Part shown: positions 22,491 to 34,001 of the stretch, piece after piece | How positions within the stretch are numbered: position 1 is the stretch's first letter | Layout: each line of letters opens with the position of its first letter | Origin: Perkinsus olseni | Lineage: Eukaryota > Perkinsozoa > Perkinsida > Perkinsidae | Direction: 5' to 3' | Length of the DNA: 64,000 bases | Assembly: GCA_013115135.1 (NCBI GenBank) | Contig: JABANP010000010.1 | Span: 300,129-364,128, forward strand | The notes under the pieces: generated by a model | What the model saw: only the letters and a program-made list of their open reading frames with translations | What the model was told of the DNA's origin: nothing | Databases searched by the model: none | Made by a program: the position numbers and the translations under genes

Positions 22491-23734
22491 CTACTGTCTG
22501 CGGTTTATGAGACTGAAAAACTCTGCTCGAGTCTTCGGGTTTGACCTGATGGCCGAGATATTAGACAACTTCAAGCGACGACTGCAGTGCTGACCTGAAG
22601 GCTCCCAAGACGCAGCTTGTGGTGGTGGAAGCTGACGACTTCTGCACTCCTCTCATACTCATGCACATATGGGAGGCCCTGATCACCACCGCGACGCCCA
22701 TAGGGTTGATCGCCTCCTCCACGGCTCGCGCTATCTGCTGGGTCATCCTCTCCTGTACCTGCACCAACGAGGTCTGTGAAGGGAGTGACGGGTCGGGGGA
22801 GGTGCCACCTGCAGTCGCCTGGAAAACATCTCAGTGATTCGTGCTAATTTGCTCAACCCCAGAACCTTCCCACGTGGGATGTATCCGATATCTACTGTTC
22901 CTGAAGAGACATAAAATACCCCCGGCGAGGATCGAACCCGCGTGGGCCCACGCAACGCGTCAGAGATGGCTCACCGTAGAATGGTAACAGATGATGTTCG
23001 CAGAGGGAAAACATGTCTATGTCTCGGACCATCACCATCTCGTCGTTGTCTGATGGTTCGACGTCAAAAACAGCGTCATTAACGATCTCATCAAGGGACT
23101 CGGAGTATCTGGCAACAGCAAATCTCAAGCTGCTTCGGCCCGAGTGGTGGAGCAGCATGCTATCTACCATGAAGTCGCGAGTTCAACCCTCCGAGCTTAC
23201 CCTTTAGTGAGGAACTCCAAAGCCTTGGCGTAGCGCATAGGGGTCTTCTGTAACCCCTGACGATCAGCGTCCTCACCATCAATCGACTCTAGGATGCTCC
23301 GAGCAGCCGACTCAATGGTCGAGACCTGGAACAAAATCATCACAACCACAGGCAAGAGTGATCATACAACTGCAAATCTTCATCGATACTCATCTAACGG
23401 CCGCCCACTTTGAGCGACAGCTGCCAGCTCGAACGTCGGGCAACGGTACTATTTGAGTATCGAAAGATCATCACTATGAATATACGCCCTAAAGCTATAC
23501 TTGGTCAATGGAAATATTATCCAAACCAAGCGGCGAGAGTTTGTAGAGATATTACCGACGAGCTTGACTTCGTCGACGAAGTGAAGGAGGATTCTGGTAT
23601 ACTGGCCGATGACCTGTCTGCCTTGACAGCACTATCCTCATCAGTGAGGTGGACAGAAGCCTGTAAAAGTGAGTGATCCTTCAGTGTCGGTGGAGCATGG
23701 TAGTCACCTCATCCTGGCTAGCATCAGCAGGCAT
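22491..23734 (-). CDS. GCH1: GTP cyclohydrolase I
   Basis: Converts GTP to 7,8-dihydroneopterin triphosphate, the entry step to folate or tetrahydrobiopterin. Exons (high to low): 23734-23708, 23660-23556, 23325-23201, 23108-22975, 22900-22809, 22758-22595 and 22545-22491, all phase-consistent. Family marks: [29 protein letters not shown] (zinc Cys and catalytic His-His), [50 protein letters not shown] (second zinc Cys), and the tail [12 protein letters not shown]. The start ATG at 23734 begins a nine-codon first exon (MPADASQDE), followed by a Ser-rich, probably disordered stretch. There is no targeting signal, so it is likely cytosolic. The intron at 22901-22974 contains a tRNA T-arm-like sequence. 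Confidence 0.92.
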
Positions 23735-23981
23735 CAACTTGCTGGTGGCCTCGTCTGAACGACAAGACGAGGGATTCAAAGGCCAAGACTCTTTTCCGAA
23801 TACTTGTTCTCGCGTCCCGTGTTACTACCTTCCATCCCGTGCTTCTGACGGCAAGCATCCGCTATCATAGTCATTACGGAAATACAACCCTACCAGAGCC
23901 TGCCGTTCCCTCCGAGTTACTGAACTCGTTCGTAGTTCGCATTTGAACGCAGTATGAAACATAGGTAGAAACTAGACAATG

Positions 23982-24661
23982 CTATTGCACCGCAGCCGGG
24001 GAGCGCTGCTTGTCCTTGGCCGCCAGTCGGGCCTGACGCAGCCTCTCATTCTCGGCCTCCTCTTCCGACTCTTCGCACTCATTATACATAATCATCGCGA
24101 TGATCATCGCACCTGAGGATGTGAAGCTTCCGGCCACGAGTGGGACGAACGGAATGCACGGGGAAGCTGACGAACAACCAGCGTGTCCTACAAGATGCAT
24201 CGGTGCTAGTCTGACTAAGCCGGTTTTCGGCGTTCGACTCAAAAGTCACACACACAGCGCGATCCGAAAAATTCTGCGAAGGTCATCATTCACCCGATAA
24301 GCCCAGACCGCACTAACGACAAGTCCCTTACATCCAACGGTGAATCCAGCAGTGCCAACCTTAGGCATGAAGTCATGCGGGGAGGTAATTTGCTCCCACC
24401 ATTCTTTGTTATTATCGTACACGTCAATAGGTAACTTCACCTTTTTCTTTTCATCCTCTGAAAGAGGCCAAGTCCAACACCCCCGCGATTAATGAGTATT
24501 TGCTTGTGGCTTACCGCCTTCGTCTGCTCTGGAAGGCTCAGTGCTGATGAAAACCCGACTACATCGAAGTCCTGCCGGGGGACCGAACGAACGAGGGCCA
24601 ACGCGGGAAGAGTGGATACCGTACGAGGGGCAGCGAAGCGAATGAGATGCCGTGCAAGCAT
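23982..24661 (-). CDS. Small mitochondrial single-pass membrane protein, unknown
   Basis: Three exons fit in phase: 24661-24515, 24455-24332 and 24112-23982, giving about 133 residues. The N-terminus (MLARHLIRFAAPRTVSTLPA) is a classical arginine-rich mitochondrial presequence. After a hydrophilic region with PIDVYDNNKEWWEQITSPHD comes one hydrophobic helix (VGTAGFTVGCAMIIAMIMY) and a charged tail rich in Glu, Arg and Lys. Size and layout resemble supernumerary subunits of respiratory complexes or ATP synthase, but I do not recognise the family. The donor at the second intron (GTAAGG) is strong; the first acceptor (TTCAGAG) is unusual and an adjacent CAG is out of frame. It is transcribed divergently from SF3B4 with about 320 bases between the starts. 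Confidence 0.6.
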
Positions 24662-24980
24662 GACCCAAAAAACTGTCAAACAGGCCGAATGGTGTCCCCT
24701 GCTGAACACCGTGAGGTGACGACTGATGAGACTGGAAGGGGGAGCCGTCCAATTACTCACTCAAAACTCGACACAGTTTTTGATGCGAGAACGTCAAAAG
24801 GACTATATGCGACATGGTGGCCCGAGACATGAGCCGCTGTAATGCGGACTTGAATGAACAAATAGACAAAGTCGCCATAAATGTCAATTTTTCTCCGAGG
24901 GCGGAGCGAAGCGATTTTCGTTTAACATTTTCGCAATCACGATTATCAATTTCCAGTGGTAGTTGTCTTGGCCGACGCTC
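24662..24980. promoter_or_regulatory. Putative bidirectional promoter
   Basis: The 319 bases between the divergent ATGs of the mitochondrial membrane protein (minus) and SF3B4 (plus) must serve both genes. GGCGGAGCGAAG at about 24899 and a T-rich tract lie here. No TATA-like consensus can be claimed. Confidence 0.35.
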
Positions 24981-26918
24981 ATGTCGTTCAACAACAGCTA
25001 CGCGGCTGCCGCAAGCCTGGAAGGGTAAGCTCGGGAGGTTAGGGGGCAGGAAGTATCTTAGGTCGGAGCGGGGAGGATGCAGAAGAGGTTACAACTTGTC
25101 ACGTTAGGAGGAACCGTGTTTCAGGTGGGAGCGGAACCCCGACGCCACAATATACGTCGGAAACCTTGATACGAAGGTGGATGAGGAACTACTGTGGGAG
25201 CTTTTCATACAGTGCGGGCCGATTCAGAACGTATCCCTCCCCAGAGATAGGTAGTAAGCGTGCTTACTACTCGCCATAGGATATGTGTTCGCCCAAGACG
25301 ACCTCTTTTACCATGAAGACCATGAGGGCGTTCAGTAAACCAACTTTGAAAGCCAGAATCGGCATTTGAACGTGGGAAAATTAATTCTACGATCGACTCT
25401 GAGTTCCAGGATCAGTTTATTGAACGGGGGGCACGGGTCTCTCTGCTCGTACTGAGTGTCGTGAATGGTCGAATTTATCTCAGGATTATTGGCTCCCATC
25501 AGGGGTACGGCTTCGTTGAATTTAAGAACCCAGACGACGCCGACTACGCTGTGAAGATTATGAACTTGGTAGGCATAACCCCACCAAGGCCTGTCGTGAA
25601 CGTAAAAATGCATCATACTTCAGACCAAGCTCTTCAGTAAGCCTATCCGATGTAACAAGTCATCCTCGGACAAAGATTGTTCGGGACGAGGTAGTAAGGG
25701 TGGCTTGCCAAGTCCTAGACAATCCTCGCTCACCAGCTAAGAGAAAATACTTTCCGTGATGCCGTTGGCTCAGGTTGGTGCTAATCTGTTCATTGGTAAC
25801 CTCGGCCCTGATGTGGATGAGAAGCAGCTTTACGATACTTTCTCGGCCTTCGGTAGTATACTAGGTTGGGCGGAGTGGGTCAGCATGCTTTCGTATGATT
25901 GTTTGATGCTTGTCGGAAGTGAAATATGGCGAAGGGAGTGTTCGCGGGAGGATCTCCGATACTTCAGCGATTCCAGATTGGACTCGCGGAGATGTTCAGT
26001 GGGCCGAGGCTTGGTCGAGTCCCTCCATGCAAACCAGCACTATTCCGACCCCGAACCTGGACTCGGCACGCCGTCGTCCATGTCAGGTATTGTGGTATTC
26101 TGTAAGATTATGAGAGGTGAGACCGGTGAATCTAAGGGATTTGGTTTCGTCAGCTACGACGGCTTCGAGGCATCGGACGCCGCCATGGCCGGAATGAATG
26201 GTGATATTCAGTGGCACCGTCTTTGATTTGTACGTGTACATTTTCCAGGGCAATACCTGTGCAACCGACAGATCACGGTGTCCTACTCGTATAAGAAGGA
26301 CAGTAAGGGAGAACGCCATGGCACGGCCGCCGAGCGAATGCTTGCCGCCAATAGAGAAAAGTAGTACAGTCTGGATCGCTCTCCGGTCTCATGTGTATGC
26401 CAGCTCCCAACCGCACCATATGGAGAATGAGTACTACGCTAGTGTGGGAGCATCGGCGATGCCTCAGGCGGCGCCGGCCCCCTTGGCAGGTAAGAGAGCG
26501 TTGGGCGGTTAGACAGGAGAATCAGCTACATGCTCGTCTCAGGCAACCTCCCAGCTCCTCCTGCGCCACCGCCTGGGATGTCGGCACCGTCATCGGTAGT
26601 AGGGTGAGGGGTTCCGTGTCATTGCCATTGTTCATACAGGGCACGTCCAACTTCCCGACCCCTCCCATGCCGCCACCGGGCATGGCTTTCCCTCCTGGAA
26701 TGCCTCCGCCGCCAGGAATGCCCCCGCCGCCTGGCATGCCTCTTCCTCCAGGTAAATCAACTTCTTCATCTCTCGCTGTGTTCACTGTCTTATCAGGGAT
26801 GCCCCCGCCGCCAGGGATGCCCCTCCCGCCGGGCATGCCGCCCCCGCCGGGTATGCCTCTCCCTCCTGGAATGCCGCCACCGCCCGGTATGGGGATGCCC
26901 GGGAGTAAGCGGGATTAG
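24981..26918 (+). CDS. SF3B4: Splicing factor 3B subunit 4 (SF3b49), two RRMs and Pro/Met-rich tail
   Basis: U2 snRNP protein that binds pre-mRNA around the branch site. Exons: 24981-25024, 25125-25250, 25484 to about 25589, about 25748-25864, 26087-26200, 26248 to about 26350, and several exons to the TAG at 26916-26918. RRM1: [20 protein letters not shown] (RNP2) and [16 protein letters not shown] (RNP1). RRM2: [20 protein letters not shown] and [18 protein letters not shown]. The conserved [20 protein letters not shown] and [16 protein letters not shown] follow. The C-terminal exons are repeats of GMPPPPGMP and GMPLPPG as in SF3B4 orthologues. The linker between RRMs fits only if intron three runs from GTAAAA (near 25590) to GCTAAGAG (25747), which keeps spacing identical to other species. 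Confidence 0.92.
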
Positions 26919-27078
26919 CCTGGAGTCGCTCGCCCCATCACGCCCCTCTCGGACCGCTACTTCATTCGTTATCCCGTCATCGCTCAGATATGCCCTCGGT
27001 TCCGTCTCAACAGTAGCAGCTTTGACAGAGGCGTTTTGAAGAGACTGTCATCATTGGCTTCCTTACAAACAGATAACG

Positions 27079-27722
27079 ATGCCCGCCGTGAAGAGTGCAC
27101 TGAGTATCGATACTCCAACAACTCTTTCTCACGTCCAGTTCAGACTGTTTAGTTGTCGTTTATCGAATGTCTCTCGGGCTCTCCAGTTTTCTCATGTCTG
27201 TTTCCTGATGTCAACCCGAACTCCAGCGATCAGCGAGGACTTTCCACACTTCCTAGCTTGGTAGTAAGGGATCTGCTTTCTCCGTTAGTCGAACTGGTGG
27301 GAGGCAGGTACGGTCTTATACCCGACTTCTCCCATCTGGCTAAAGACGATAAGTTCCACTGTAGAGATCAGTGGTTCCGATTGAAGCAGCTTGTGGACTG
27401 TCGGTATTACGCGCACCTGCAGTAAGTGAACTGTGTGAGAACCATCCTCTTGATGCTATCCCGCTGGTCAGATATGCGGAGTCCGAGAGCTACAATGCTA
27501 AGCTGGTAATGAGTCGGATAGAAGATATCCGTTGGTGCCAACAAATAAAAAAACTGCCGATGGAACGTCGCCCAGAGGCGTACAAGAAATGGTGAGAAAA
27601 GCTGATGTTTTCATCACCTATCGCCTGCTTGCAGGTGGGTGACTAAAGAGTATCGAATAAACGACGTTTGGGAGTATCGAGAACCGCCACCGACTCAAGG
27701 CTTGATGAGTAACGTTGATTGA
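27079..27722 (+). CDS. Small protein, possibly mitochondrial (weak QCR7-like layout)
   Basis: Supported exons end at 27421, then 27472-27591 and 27635-27722, joined in phase (HLQ-YAESESYNAKLVMSRIED; then YKKW-WVTKEYRINDVWEY). The 5' part probably begins at ATG 27079, with an unresolved small intron before SPVFSCLFPDVNP. The order of a GGRYGLIPDF-type segment, a charged helix with RIEDIRWCQQIKKLP, and a terminal WEYREPPP faintly recalls cytochrome bc1 subunit 7, but no motif is decisive. Treat the function as unknown. Confidence 0.55.
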
Positions 27723-28154
27723 ATGACGTGTGTGACACTTTCTGTTAACTTCCCTGTTTCCTATTCTGAGCTCGTTTGACCCGCGTTCGCATGTACCCGA
27801 GGGAAGCTTGTTGACGGAACGTCTGATCGCACTGCATATCAGCGCTAGTTGAGAGCCCTCAACTGAACACATCGGCACGAGTCTGAGTCGGAACCGGCGA
27901 TGGACCACAAACACACCGACGTCTGTTCGGAGTTACAGCAAAACTCAACTTTGGTTTTGTATGAAAATTGAGTACTGCTGCGGCATGAAGCCGGCTAACT
28001 TTTTACACCAATCTACGCCTTCATCACTTCTACGATAACAAACAACCTGGTAATACGAGGCAGGGAGCGCCGGAATCACCGACGCTGGTGGAGCGGCTAA
28101 CTCCCGGACTCGCATAGAAAAAGTAGGAACGTACTGGAAAATTGAAGATACATA
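27723..28154. other. Convergent intergenic region
   Basis: Lies between 3' ends of genes on opposite strands. No gene seen. Confidence 0.5.
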
Positions 28155-29660
28155 CTAGAGATCGTAGTGGTGAAGGTAGTCCTCTGCAACCTCACGATCG
28201 AGCTGTATGACCAAATCCCTCACTGATAGCTGCCGGTCCAAAGGTGCCGAGAACACAAGGTCCGTGAGCCACGTCGGAAGACCGTCTTCTGGACCTGTTA
28301 TCTTGTCACCTTCGGAGATGAGGATGCTGTTACAAAGGACTTTGACGCCCTCGATGCGGTCCCATTTGCGGGCGAAGCTGAGGTCGGATATGCTGCCTGA
28401 TTTGAGTGCATTGATAGTCGCACAAGCGACGACTCGCTGCTCCTCCTTAGGCAATTGTGGAGGTAAGCTGGGCATACCGACAGCTAGTAAAAGCTGTTCA
28501 TCCACCAGATCGACACCAGTAGCCTCTTTGTGCATCATGTGAATAGTACCACCACCCATTCTAGCATTCACTTCGATCAGTCGAGGACCACGGCTGGTGT
28601 ACTTGGCCTCTACGTGAAATACTCCCTTGGTGAAGCCCATGACGAGAACGGAGTTCACAGCCAGTTCCTCAAGAGCAGCTACTTGATCACTAGGTAGCGC
28701 ACTCGGGAGCAGATCCCAGGTTTCATTGAAATGAGGCTCAAGTGTAGGGCCGTTGTCATGCACACAGATGTAAGTAGCAACACCATCGCTCATCACCATG
28801 TCTATATCGACCTCGGGGCCATCGAGATATTCCTCTAGCATGAATGAACCGAACTCGAAGGTATGGTCGACATCGGCAGCACTGTGCACGAAGGTGCCGT
28901 TGACAAAGACCAGGTCGCTGAATTCCTTTAGGGTGGACTGGTAGACGCTGATCAGATCCTTCATGCTGCTCACTTTCTGAACACCCATGGACGCACATCC
29001 GGATACGGGTTTAAGCACTGCTGGGAACCCGACATGGTCAGCCGCACTTTCAAGGTCGGACTGGGAAAGAATCATCCTATGACGGATACCGGGAAGGCCG
29101 GCCTCATCCAGAGCATTGCGAGTCTGCTGTTTGTCTCGTGCAAGCTCAATCGCCCTCACTGGGCAACCTGGAAGGCCGAACTCTTCACAAAGGCGAGCCA
29201 CAGGTAGGATGCTTATCTCCCACACAGTGCATATCCCATCTATACGGTCGAGTTTGCTCAGAGCCTCGACGGCGTCAGCGTGTAACTTGTCGTGGTCATG
29301 CTGGTTGATATCCAGAGGAATGTATCTTTGTACGACACCCTCCGCAACAAGCTCTTGAACCCAGGAGTCAGGCTCATCGACGATGATGACGTTGACGCCG
29401 AGCTGCGCCGCCCTTTCATATACAAAGCGTTTGCTGTGATAACCAGCGCCAAAGAAAACAATATTGGAACCGCTCAGGAGTTTGAGACGGAGCTCCTGCC
29501 CGGCGGCACCCTTCACAGAAAGGTCTTCCTTGGGAACGTATGGGAGACTGGTGAAGTCAACAGCATTGCAGCCGAACTCTGACGAACTGTCGTCCGTGGC
29601 GGTGGTGATGGAGTCTGCGCGCTTGAGCATTGAGCGATCGGCGACGGATTCTGCAAGCAT
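28155..29660 (-). CDS. ATP-grasp ligase, carnosine synthase / L-amino-acid ligase type (intact copy)
   Basis: Intronless frame ending at 28155. It stays open up to 29972, but the first good ATG that matches the start of the neighbour copy is at 29660 (MLAESVADRS), giving about 501 residues. N-terminal Rossmann-like part: NIVFFGAGYHSKRFVYERA and VNVIIVDEPDSWV. ATP-grasp core: FPAVLKPVSGCASMGVQKV (ATP lysine and glycine loop), MLEEYLDGPEVDIDMV, and FHVEAKYTSRGPRLIEVNARMGGG with the metal-binding Glu and Asn. Such enzymes ligate two amino acids or an amino acid and a small amine using ATP; carnosine synthase 1 has this architecture. The substrate is not predictable here. A tandem paralogue lies just upstream at 30541-32005. 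Confidence 0.85.
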   Translation of the reverse strand: MLAESVADRSMLKRADSITTATDDSSSEFGCNAVDFTSLPYVPKEDLSVKGAAGQELRLKLLSGSNIVFFGAGYHSKRFVYERAAQLGVNVIIVDEPDSWVQELVAEGVVQRYIPLDINQHDHDKLHADAVEALSKLDRIDGICTVWEISILPVARLCEEFGLPGCPVRAIELARDKQQTRNALDEAGLPGIRHRMILSQSDLESAADHVGFPAVLKPVSGCASMGVQKVSSMKDLISVYQSTLKEFSDLVFVNGTFVHSAADVDHTFEFGSFMLEEYLDGPEVDIDMVMSDGVATYICVHDNGPTLEPHFNETWDLLPSALPSDQVAALEELAVNSVLVMGFTKGVFHVEAKYTSRGPRLIEVNARMGGGTIHMMHKEATGVDLVDEQLLLAVGMPSLPPQLPKEEQRVVACATINALKSGSISDLSFARKWDRIEGVKVLCNSILISEGDKITGPEDGLPTWLTDLVFSAPLDRQLSVRDLVIQLDREVAEDYLHHYDL

Positions 29661-29972
29661 ATTGAGATGCAGGGAAAACTGAAGTGGGAGAGTCGATAAC
29701 GAGCCCGAAGACGCTCCGGAATATAGTTTGCCGACACCTGGTCGAATGATGAAATCTGAGACGCGATGATCATGCGTCACGGTGGGAGCATTGAGGAAGG
29801 GCAAGTGTTTGGAAGAGAGCAAGTGTCTCCCAGTACGCACAGAGGGCAGCGGGTGGTCGTTGCGTTGCATATTCGAACATGAGTTTTGATGAGAGCATTG
29901 TAAGTGGGCGTGAGTATCCGAGAGTACAGGATGTTCGGACACGAGTGTATGTGAGTTTTGATGCCTCAGCAA

Positions 29973-30540
29973 TACTCATGTCATTAATGATGAAGTCAAG
30001 ACCACAGCAGGTCCGGCACTTCATGAGATAATATCTGCAACAGTTGCTAATTCTCACTCCACGAGAGCGTTCGGAGCCCGAAGAACGAGAGACTATTCCC
30101 CAGTTCTTTCAAGGAGAGGACACAAGGGGCACGATCTTTGTGGACGGCTCAGTGGCAGGGCCAAGTACAATAAAGGCAAAGGAATCGTCCATCCCTAAAC
30201 TCAATACCCTGTGTAGCATCCAGTGATAATGTAGCCCGGTACGAACGAGAATGACAGACACACTGTTGTCCCGCACTTTGGATGTAGTAAAAACAGATCG
30301 TAATTGCCAGAGTCCACTTAGACAAAGAGATAGGTCAAGTTGTACTAATACTGTATGAAGAGATTCCACGATAATCGTCGAAGCCGCGCTGTAGAACATC
30401 GCCCTCCTGGCAACCAACTGATGGATGTGTCGCCCAAGCTTCATTTTTATCACTGGTCCAATGTAGGGGGTTGAGAAAATAACTGTGCAGATGAATGAAC
30501 GGCGACGGCACGCAGCGGCCTCGTTGCTCAGAAATGACAT
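29973..30540. other. Spacer between tandem ATP-grasp genes
   Basis: A minus-strand open frame at 30109-30540 has no family signal. Presumably the promoter of the downstream copy. Confidence 0.5.
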
Positions 30541-32005
30541 TCAATCGTAGTGACTCAAGTAATCTTCGGCGATCTCTCTGTCGAGTTGCTCAGCTAAAAT
30601 CTTGATGTCACTCAGCCTCGATAACGGCGCATAAAAAACAACATCAGCGAGCCATGTTGGCAACCCCTCTTCTGGGCCGACTATGTGCTGGCCTTCCTCA
30701 ATAAGAACCTTATTAGACAGAACTTTGACGCCGTCAAGGGAGTCCCACTGACGGGCAAAAGATAAATCAGAAATAACGCCGGACTTAAGGGCGTTAACAG
30801 AAACGCATGCGACGGCTTGACGCTCGTCCGCCGGGAGCACGTGGGGTATGCTGGGCAAACCAAGGGCAATGAGCAGCACTTCGTCGACCAGGTCAACGCC
30901 TGTGGCGATCTTCTGTTGGGCACGAAGAGGTCCACCGCCCAACCTAGCATTCACTTCGATCAGTCGAGGACCACGACTCGTGTACTTGGCTTCGACATGA
31001 AATACTCCCTCAGTGAAGCCCATGGCCAGGACGGAGTTCACAGCCAAGCCTTCAAGGGCAGCTACCTGATCAGAGGGAAGGGTGCTGGGGAAGATATCCC
31101 AGGTTTCATTAAAATGAGGCTCAAGTGTAGGGCCGTTGTCGTGCACGCAGACGTAGGTAGCGACACCATCACTCATAACGATATTCACATCGACCTCGGA
31201 GCCATCGAGATATTCCTCTAGCATGAATGAGCCGAACTCGACGGTGTGATCGATGTCGTCGTTCTTATGCACGAAGATGCCGTCCACAAGTACCATATCA
31301 GCCAGCGAGCGCGTGACAGTATTGAAGGCCTCCACTAGATGCTCGTAACAGTCCACCCTCTGGACGCCAACGGAGGCTGAGCCCGCCACAGGCTTCAACA
31401 CCGCAGGGAAGCCAACGTATTGAGATGCCTCTCGAAGATCGGACTCGGCGGTAACGAGCCTGTGACGCGTAGTAGGCCAGCCAGCGGCCTCGAGGACATC
31501 TCGCGTCTTCCTCTTGTCACGAGCCAGCTCGACCGCAGCGACGGGTGGACCCGGGCAGGCGGAATTCCTCGCACAGTCTAGCTGTGTGCAAAATCGAGGT
31601 CTCCCATACCGTACAGATACCGTCGATGCGGTCAAGTTTCCTCAGAGCCTCCACGGCATCATTGTGCAGCTTGTCGTGATCATGAGTGTTAATGTCTAGG
31701 GGTATATACTTCTTGGCGACACCGGTGGTGACAAGATCCTGCACCCAAGAATTGGGCTCGTCAACTATGATGACGTTCACGCCTAGCTCGGCTGCTCGCT
31801 CGTAAACATGTTGCTTGCCTCGATTGCCAGCAGCGAAAAAGACCACGTTGGCGCCCCTCAACAGACCCAGGCGTAGCTGCTGTCCTGTGGCGCCGGGCAT
31901 GCGTAAAAAATCCTTGCTGAGCTTCCGACGCTGCGAAAAGTCCACCTCAGGAGTCCACGCCGGAGTCACTGTTATCAGGGGCAGTGGTCGAGTCGTGCCC
32001 TTCAT
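30541..32005 (-). CDS. ATP-grasp ligase, tandem paralogue with one apparent +1 frame shift
   Basis: Same domain order as the neighbour at 28155-29660, with ATG at 32005. NVVFFAAGNRGKQHVYERA, VNVIIVDEPNSWV, FPAVLKPVAGSASVGVQRV, MLEEYLDGSEVDVNIV and FHVEAKYTSRGPRLIEVNARLGGG are all kept, so the active-site residues look functional. The frame is broken once, between LCEEFRLPG and PPVAAVELARD, around 31545-31556. The coding sequence CTG CCC GGG TCC ACC must lose one base to continue. The intact copy reads LCEEFGLPGCPVRAIELARD across the same point, so no residues are missing and no intron fits. Either a young pseudogene, a sequence error, or a site of ribosomal frameshifting. Confidence 0.8.
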
Positions 32006-33255
32006 CAATGGCTGCCTTGTCGATGGCTGCCGGTGGGACCGTAGGAGTCATCACAGGACGAGCAACAACGAACTGAGCCCCGGTCAAGGTCACAAGGGCA
32101 TCACAGCAGCTCTGACGACACCCAGTGTGCTGAAATACTCCAAACGTAATCGAAAAAGACTTCTAGAACTACTGTCGGGCGCGAACCCGCGTACCATTCG
32201 CGAATGGATGAACTACGCCTCCGTGACGGGAATATACTCCTCTTCACACCGTGGAGCCAACAGAACCACGAATCTCGAAACATCGAGCCGAAAGTAACAT
32301 CTCCCACTCAGCCAGCTTCGACCAATTCAACTCCGTCGGGCCTACCTTCAGGTTGGGAGGGCCTGATGTGGCTTTGAGAATATTATTCCGATGGGTGATC
32401 GACTAGGCACGCCAAGATCTTCCTGCTGTCTGATTGCACGGAATGTCGAGGCTACACAGAGTCTCCAACTGAGCACATCGGCAAGAGTCCAACTAAGCCG
32501 GAACCGACGTTGGACTATAAACACAAACACGATATCTTCCCCGATACATTCGCTAGCAGGACGAAGTGAAACCAGCTGGAGGACTGCTTTCTCTTTCTCA
32601 TGGCGTCCCATATACATTATGACAGAATTGATGGTCGGGCCAAGCAAACGTAGAAAATTACCGTGGAGAATTCACCCTAAGCTAAAGACGACCCTCTTCC
32701 TCCGAATCTCATTCAAGTAGTGGTCGAAGTTGGCGCTATCACGGCTGGACTCCCCGAAATATTCTTCCCAGCCGAACCATCTCCACGTTAAGCATTGTTA
32801 AGCAAAAATCGGAAAATGATTCTTACGTTGAGAAAATGCAAGAGAGTGCAAGATTGCAAGTGTACGCGCTACTGCGAACACTCAGAATAGAGGTGTGCTT
32901 CTCTCTTCGAAGGCATGTTATTGCCCGCTCATTATCTTGTCCCTTCCGGTCGAGTATTCAGTTCCAGTGAGCTGCTTCCTTTCTCGAGCTTTTTCCTAGT
33001 GTACGCGAGAATTTTCTATAAGGACTGTATTACTCCGTTCGGGTCGCTAGTGTGACGCGCTGTAGTGGGGGAAATTATGGAGATTGGAAAAGATGTAGGA
33101 TCCCAGGGTGAGTATCCGAGGTTGAAGAGAGTTGGATATGATATAGGTCGGGTATCACTCTCCCTCGGAACAAAGTGGGAAGCGCGATTGGTGCTAACAT
33201 TTTGGTGAGCAGTGAACAGTTGCCATTTTTGCACCTTACGAAGGACCATCTCAAC
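32006..33255. other. Divergent intergenic region, 1.2 kb
   Basis: Between the ATP-grasp pair (minus) and the VAP gene (plus). It probably holds promoters for both. A short T-arm-like sequence (reverse complement of gggcgcgaaccc near 32180) is present but has no cloverleaf around it. No gene recognised. Confidence 0.5.
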
Positions 33256-34001
33256 ATGCCAAGTCTCCTGTCTGTGAAGCCTGGTGAAATCGTCTTCCCT
33301 AACACTCTGTATCAATCGGTTAACACGACTTTGTCGTTGACCAATGTTGATACGGATAAGAAGGCGGTGGCTTTTAAAATCAAGACGACTGCCCCTCGCA
33401 ATTACCTTGTCCGACCCTCCTCTGGTGTTGTTGCTGCTGATGCTACTGTAGATGTGCAGATTATTTTGCAGCCTCAAACCTCAGATCCAAGCCTCAACAC
33501 AGACAGGTTCCTCATCCAAGCTACCACTAGTGCCACGGGCCAGCCTCTTGAACGTGACGAGTGGGCTCGCGTTGCCAAGTCGGATATCCACGAGCAACGC
33601 CTCCACGTCATTTTCAAGCCGGCCGAGGAGGGCTCTCAGAACCAGACCAAGGAAGGTGGTTCTGCTGCTCCTACTGCTGCTCCGACGAACTCTTCCAACA
33701 TCGCCGCCGGGGAGCTTAGAGGCAAGTACGATGAGCTCGTTCAGTACACTTTGTCAATTGAGAAGGAGAAGTCGAAGTTGGAGAAGGAATTGGAGGCAAG
33801 CAAGGTAATAGACAATTCATTCCTGTCTGTTCAATGGGCTCAAGACCTGTTTATACCTCGCTCATTGTTCCCTGTCCTCCTGTTTAGGCTCGCAACGCAG
33901 TGGTGGCTCGCTCCTCCTCGGGTTTCACGACCATGCAGCTGCTCATTTCCATGGTCATCGCGGTCATCATCTCTCGTCTAGCGGCACTCTATGGGTATTA
34001 A
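33256..34001 (+). CDS. VAP: VAMP-associated protein (VAP), MSP domain and tail anchor
   Basis: Exons 33256-33804 and 33888-34001 (phase 0). The N-terminal MSP domain reads MPSLLSVKPGEIVFPN, VNTTLSLTNVDTDKKAVAFKIKTTAP, YLVRPSSGVV and VDVQIILQPQ, the usual VAP signature for binding FFAT motifs. A Ser/Ala/Pro linker and a coiled coil (IEKEKSKLEKELEASK) follow, then a C-terminal membrane helix (MQLLISMVIAVIISRLAALYGY). Role: ER tail-anchored tether at membrane contact sites. Length of about 220 residues is normal for the family. Confidence 0.92.

Noticed and set aside
25560..25780. Phase conflict between SF3B4 RRM1 and RRM2 exons
   Set aside because: Using donor GTAAAA near 25590 and an acceptor at 25747 gives the exact linker length of other SF3B4 proteins.
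29661..29972. N-terminal extension of the intact ATP-grasp protein
   Set aside because: It begins only at a TTG, is His/Ser-rich, and the paralogue starts at the equivalent of ATG 29660.
30109..30540. Minus-strand 143-codon open frame between ATP-grasp genes
   Set aside because: No recognisable motif and it lies in the likely promoter of the downstream copy.
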